Positions 61,011-64,000 of a stretch of DNA of 64,000 nucleotides are shown piece after piece. The notes under the pieces are model-generated. The model did no database searches and was not told where the DNA came from. It worked only from the letters and a program-made list of their open reading frames with translations. The position numbers and the translations under genes are program-made. The stretch comes from Luscinia megarhynchos. Its lineage: Eukaryota; Chordata; Aves; Passeriformes; Turdidae. Location of the stretch: the NCBI GenBank assembly GCA_034336665.1, contig CM067592.1, positions 46,343,761 to 46,407,760 of the forward strand, written 5' to 3'. Positions within the stretch are counted from its first letter, which is position 1. Each line of letters begins with the position of its first letter.

Positions 61011-64000
61011 TCTTTGTCTTGTTTGTAATGAAGTGTCTCTGAGTTTATTCTTTCAAGCCTTCCCTGTACTCCTGACACTGGGAGACATAAAGAACAAGAT
61101 GTGTAGCATGTGCTGCTCATTGCTTTTCACCCTGTCTTACCTTGGCTTTTTTTGGTCTGCTGGGCTGCTGAAGACCTCAGAGGGAGGGAGGAGGGATGGG
61201 TCAGCAAACTTCTGCAACCTCTTGAGTCAGCTTGGAGGGTCTCCTGTCAGGCCATAAGCATGCCCCAGACATTACTGCATGAAGCTCCATTCCAGCCACG
61301 TGTCTCTGCTTGAGAAGGGGACAGGTGGGGAGGGCTACTACCATAAGAGAAACAGAAGCTCAGAGATTGGCAAGGGGACCATGTTTAGCATTAATTACTC
61401 CCTGCTCCAACAGGGAGCTAGGCCAGCTAGAGGAGGTGTTACCATTGGAAACATTATGTTGCCTGTCCTGTGGCAGCAGCAGCAGAAATGCTGGGTCTTG
61501 CCTTCTGCACCCCAGGCCAGTTGGTTTTTTTGGCTGCAGAGACGGAGTTCCTGTAGCTGCAGGCTGACACTATGTTCACCTTATGCAACGGCAACATCTG
61601 TGGGAAGAATTCATCAAGCAATAACCATAGCTAATGGGAGTGTAACAGGCCTTCAGGGGCAGCTCCACACCTCTGAGTGATGAACTGGCTTGCACATGGG
61701 TAAGATGATGGCAGATGTTGCTCCTTGTCCTGCTGAGAGGGTGGTGGTTGGCTTCCTGAGGGTGTTTGGGGGATGGTGAATTCTGCAGCTGTTGCCCTGT
61801 CAACTGCCCAAGAGGCCTGGAGGGCAATGAACGAGATGGCAACAGGTAGTTTAATCTGCCAAGTTACCCAAGAGCAGATAGGAAAGTCTTCAATAGCTTT
61901 GGGACTCCCAAGTACGATTTATCTGCCTTTGAAAGTGACAAGAAGTGGATCAAAACCATGAGACAAAGAACAGGCAGGGGAGGCAGCTTCCATTTGGCCA
62001 GGAGGGTGTACCTTGGAGGGAGTCCAGAGCTTAGTGAGCTGTAACTGGAGAGCAGCCTGTGTAGCTGGAGTTGGGCTTTAGCTGTATCCATTACCGAGAG
62101 CTGCCGTGTCAGTGACCGGAGAGGGCATCGCACTCACACGGCACCTGGAAGTGAACTGATGTGAGCACTGGGAGGCTGATGGGGTCTGACTTTACAGAGT
62201 CTGGTGTACGAGAATGCAGTGGCCCATGCTGGCACAACGAACAACTTTACACACTTGTCTTGGTGTGATCCTGAAGCCCTGATTTGTTGGAAGCCCTCTC
62301 TAGACAGCAGAGCTGATTTCTTAACTCAGTCCAGTTGAAATGTATGTTTTCTCATGTCCAAGGTCAAGAAGTCAAGGTGGGAGATGGTGGCATGTGCTGT
62401 ACCTGGAAGCTGGTGTTATTTTTGGGAATTACTTTTGGATGTGGTGCAGTCATCCACCCCCTCTTTGTGTGGGCAGACTTAGTGGGAGGGAGACCCAACT
62501 CAGGGCTGCCAGTCTGAGCTCCCACTGCTTCTGCAGTGTTGGAACACAGGGTGCAGCTGGCCAACATGAAGTACCTGGCCACACTGCTTGGGCTAGGAGG
62601 AAAAGAGGCTGTATCCTAGTCTCTTCTGATGGTGGGAATTTAATAGGGCTATTGTACACTCAGGGCCATATGTCTGGCTGAAAATGGCCAGGGACAGGAA
62701 GCAGGAATATTAACTGTGGGCTGGCACAGAAGAGCTCACTGAGCCCACTGCTATCCCTTCTCTGATGCCAGGAAGCTAAGATTCATTAGCCATTTAAGAA
62801 TTTGCAAAGCTGTTGTCTGGATGTGAACTATACAAGGAGATCTTAATTGATTAAAGAGAAGCTTCTGACCTTTTTTTTCCAGTATCAGCACCAGAGTTCT
62901 TGGTCCAATCACCACGACACAGCTTGCCTGGTGCATGAGCCACTCTGAGTCAATTATCCCTGTGGCTGGGTCTTGCAAGGATACCATCTGCATCTCATGT
63001 TGACCTCTTCCACCTGGGAAAAGGTGCTCATGAATCCAGGCTGTCAGCTTCTGAGGGTAACAAACAGTGTCCTAGGCCCTGTATCACTTCTACAGCCGTA
63101 TGTTTTAGCACACAGCCTGTCATCAGGCTCACTGGAGTGCTGGCCTAGAACTGGCCAATTAAATAGTGGCTCCCTAGCTACTTGTGGCTGCAAGAATAGT
63201 GGGGGAGGAAGACTTACAGGGTATCAACGTTGTGATGTCTTCCACAGGCACACCATGATGTTCTCAGAGAAGATTTCCTTCATCAAGAGGCACATAGTGA
63301 TGGTGATGAATTCTTCCTTCTCCATCTTTGGGTACACTTGAGTATATTTCTGTATATGTATTTTTTTAGTAGTTCCCAAGTTATTTTGATGGCTAGGTTT
63401 ACTAGTTTTGCTTTTTTGTTTTGTTTTGGGTTTTTTGTATGTTTTGGTTTTTGTTCTTGTTTTCTCTAAAATTGCCTTTACTTGAATAACATGGGCTTGC
63501 ATTTCTGCAGCAATGAGCGACTGACCACTGGACCCTGGAGTTACAGACAGATCAGGCCACACAGCATAGATGTGCCTAAGTGAGAAGTGCCACCCTATCA
63601 TGGTGTGAGAGGCTGTGCCTCCTGGGTATTATTGCTGATGTCGGTGACTTTCAAGGAGGAAGAGGCTGATTCAGAGCTTCGACCTTTAACATTTGTTAGA
63701 AAAATAATGTTTTCCTACTTGGTAATTTCTTTTGTATTTTGTTTTCATGGAGGTTTTTTCCACCCTTCCCTTTTAGAGAAAAGGCAAAAGAAAAGCCCTC
63801 TTGAAGCAACCGGGGAAAATTGTTTCCCGCTTAAGTGGATATGAGATATAGTACCTCTCTGCCACAACAGGAGCTGAACTTAAATCCAGGAAGACCTTGG
63901 GAGAGGAGGAGAGACCTCATGGCACCTTCCACTATCTAAACGAGCCCGGTAGGAAAACTGGAGAGGAACTTCTGACCAGAGCCATGCGCCAGGAGAAAGG

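Larger units (their letters stand above)
57270..64000. other. Region downstream of FOXE1, no further gene seen
   Basis: In human the next gene (TRMO, minus strand) lies tens of kilobases further on. I see no TRMO-like exon here. The stretch contains two CR1 pieces, simple repeats and ORFs under about 175 codons without recognisable domains. A T-rich TTTTG repeat lies at about 63405-63465. Confidence 0.55.

Noticed and set aside
57270..64000. TRMO or another flanking gene downstream of FOXE1
   Set aside because: No recognisable exon on either strand. ORFs are short and partly overlap CR1.
1..64000. tRNA, rRNA, microRNA hairpin or CRISPR-like array
   Set aside because: No tRNA A/B-box pairs with a cloverleaf and no rRNA were seen by eye. 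The only regular array is the minisatellite, whose units are directly adjacent with no spacers.

Overview
The window looks like vertebrate, specifically avian, nuclear DNA. It carries CR1 LINE fragments with the typical 'cacagaatca' 3' tail (read in reverse), a solo LTR of the bird ERVL-like type, compact intergenic DNA and two dense CpG islands. Two genes can be recognised: the first two coding exons of XPA on the minus strand (2027-2689) and the complete single-exon forkhead gene FOXE1 on the plus strand (56020-56871). XPA(-) then FOXE1(+) is the same order and orientation as in the human 9q22 region, which supports both calls and makes this the XPA-FOXE1 intergenic interval. In chicken the neighbouring gene HEMGN is Z-linked, so Z linkage is plausible here but not shown by the sequence.

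Layout. 1-2026: XPA intron 2, which continues past the left edge together with the remaining XPA exons. 2027-2157: XPA exon 2. 2158-2517: very GC-rich intron 1. 2518-2689: exon 1. About 1880-3500: CpG-island promoter with NRF1-like and GC-box motifs. 3560-55470: roughly 52 kb with no gene I can defend, holding scattered CR1 pieces, one solo LTR with a 5-bp target duplication, a 34-unit 28-bp minisatellite at 44272-45224, microsatellites, and several AT-rich stretches with clustered homeodomain-, NKX2-, POU- and CTCF-like motifs that are candidate regulatory elements. 55470-57000: FOXE1 CpG island with a TATA-like promoter, the CDS and a candidate poly(A) signal near 57261. 57270-64000: intergenic, with two CR1 fragments and simple repeats.

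How it fits together. XPA is a housekeeping nucleotide-excision-repair scaffold with a TATA-less CpG-island promoter. FOXE1 is a tissue-restricted developmental regulator (thyroid, palate and foregut in mammals). Long-range control of FOXE1 from this interval is known in mammals, so the best hunting ground here is non-coding. The strongest candidate is 11600-12450, where NKX2-like sites (including a perfect inverted repeat) lie close to a CTCF-like site. The most checkable anomaly is a one-base reading-phase mismatch between XPA exons 1 and 2. No undescribed protein system was found. The many long ORFs in the CpG islands and in the minisatellite are composition artefacts.
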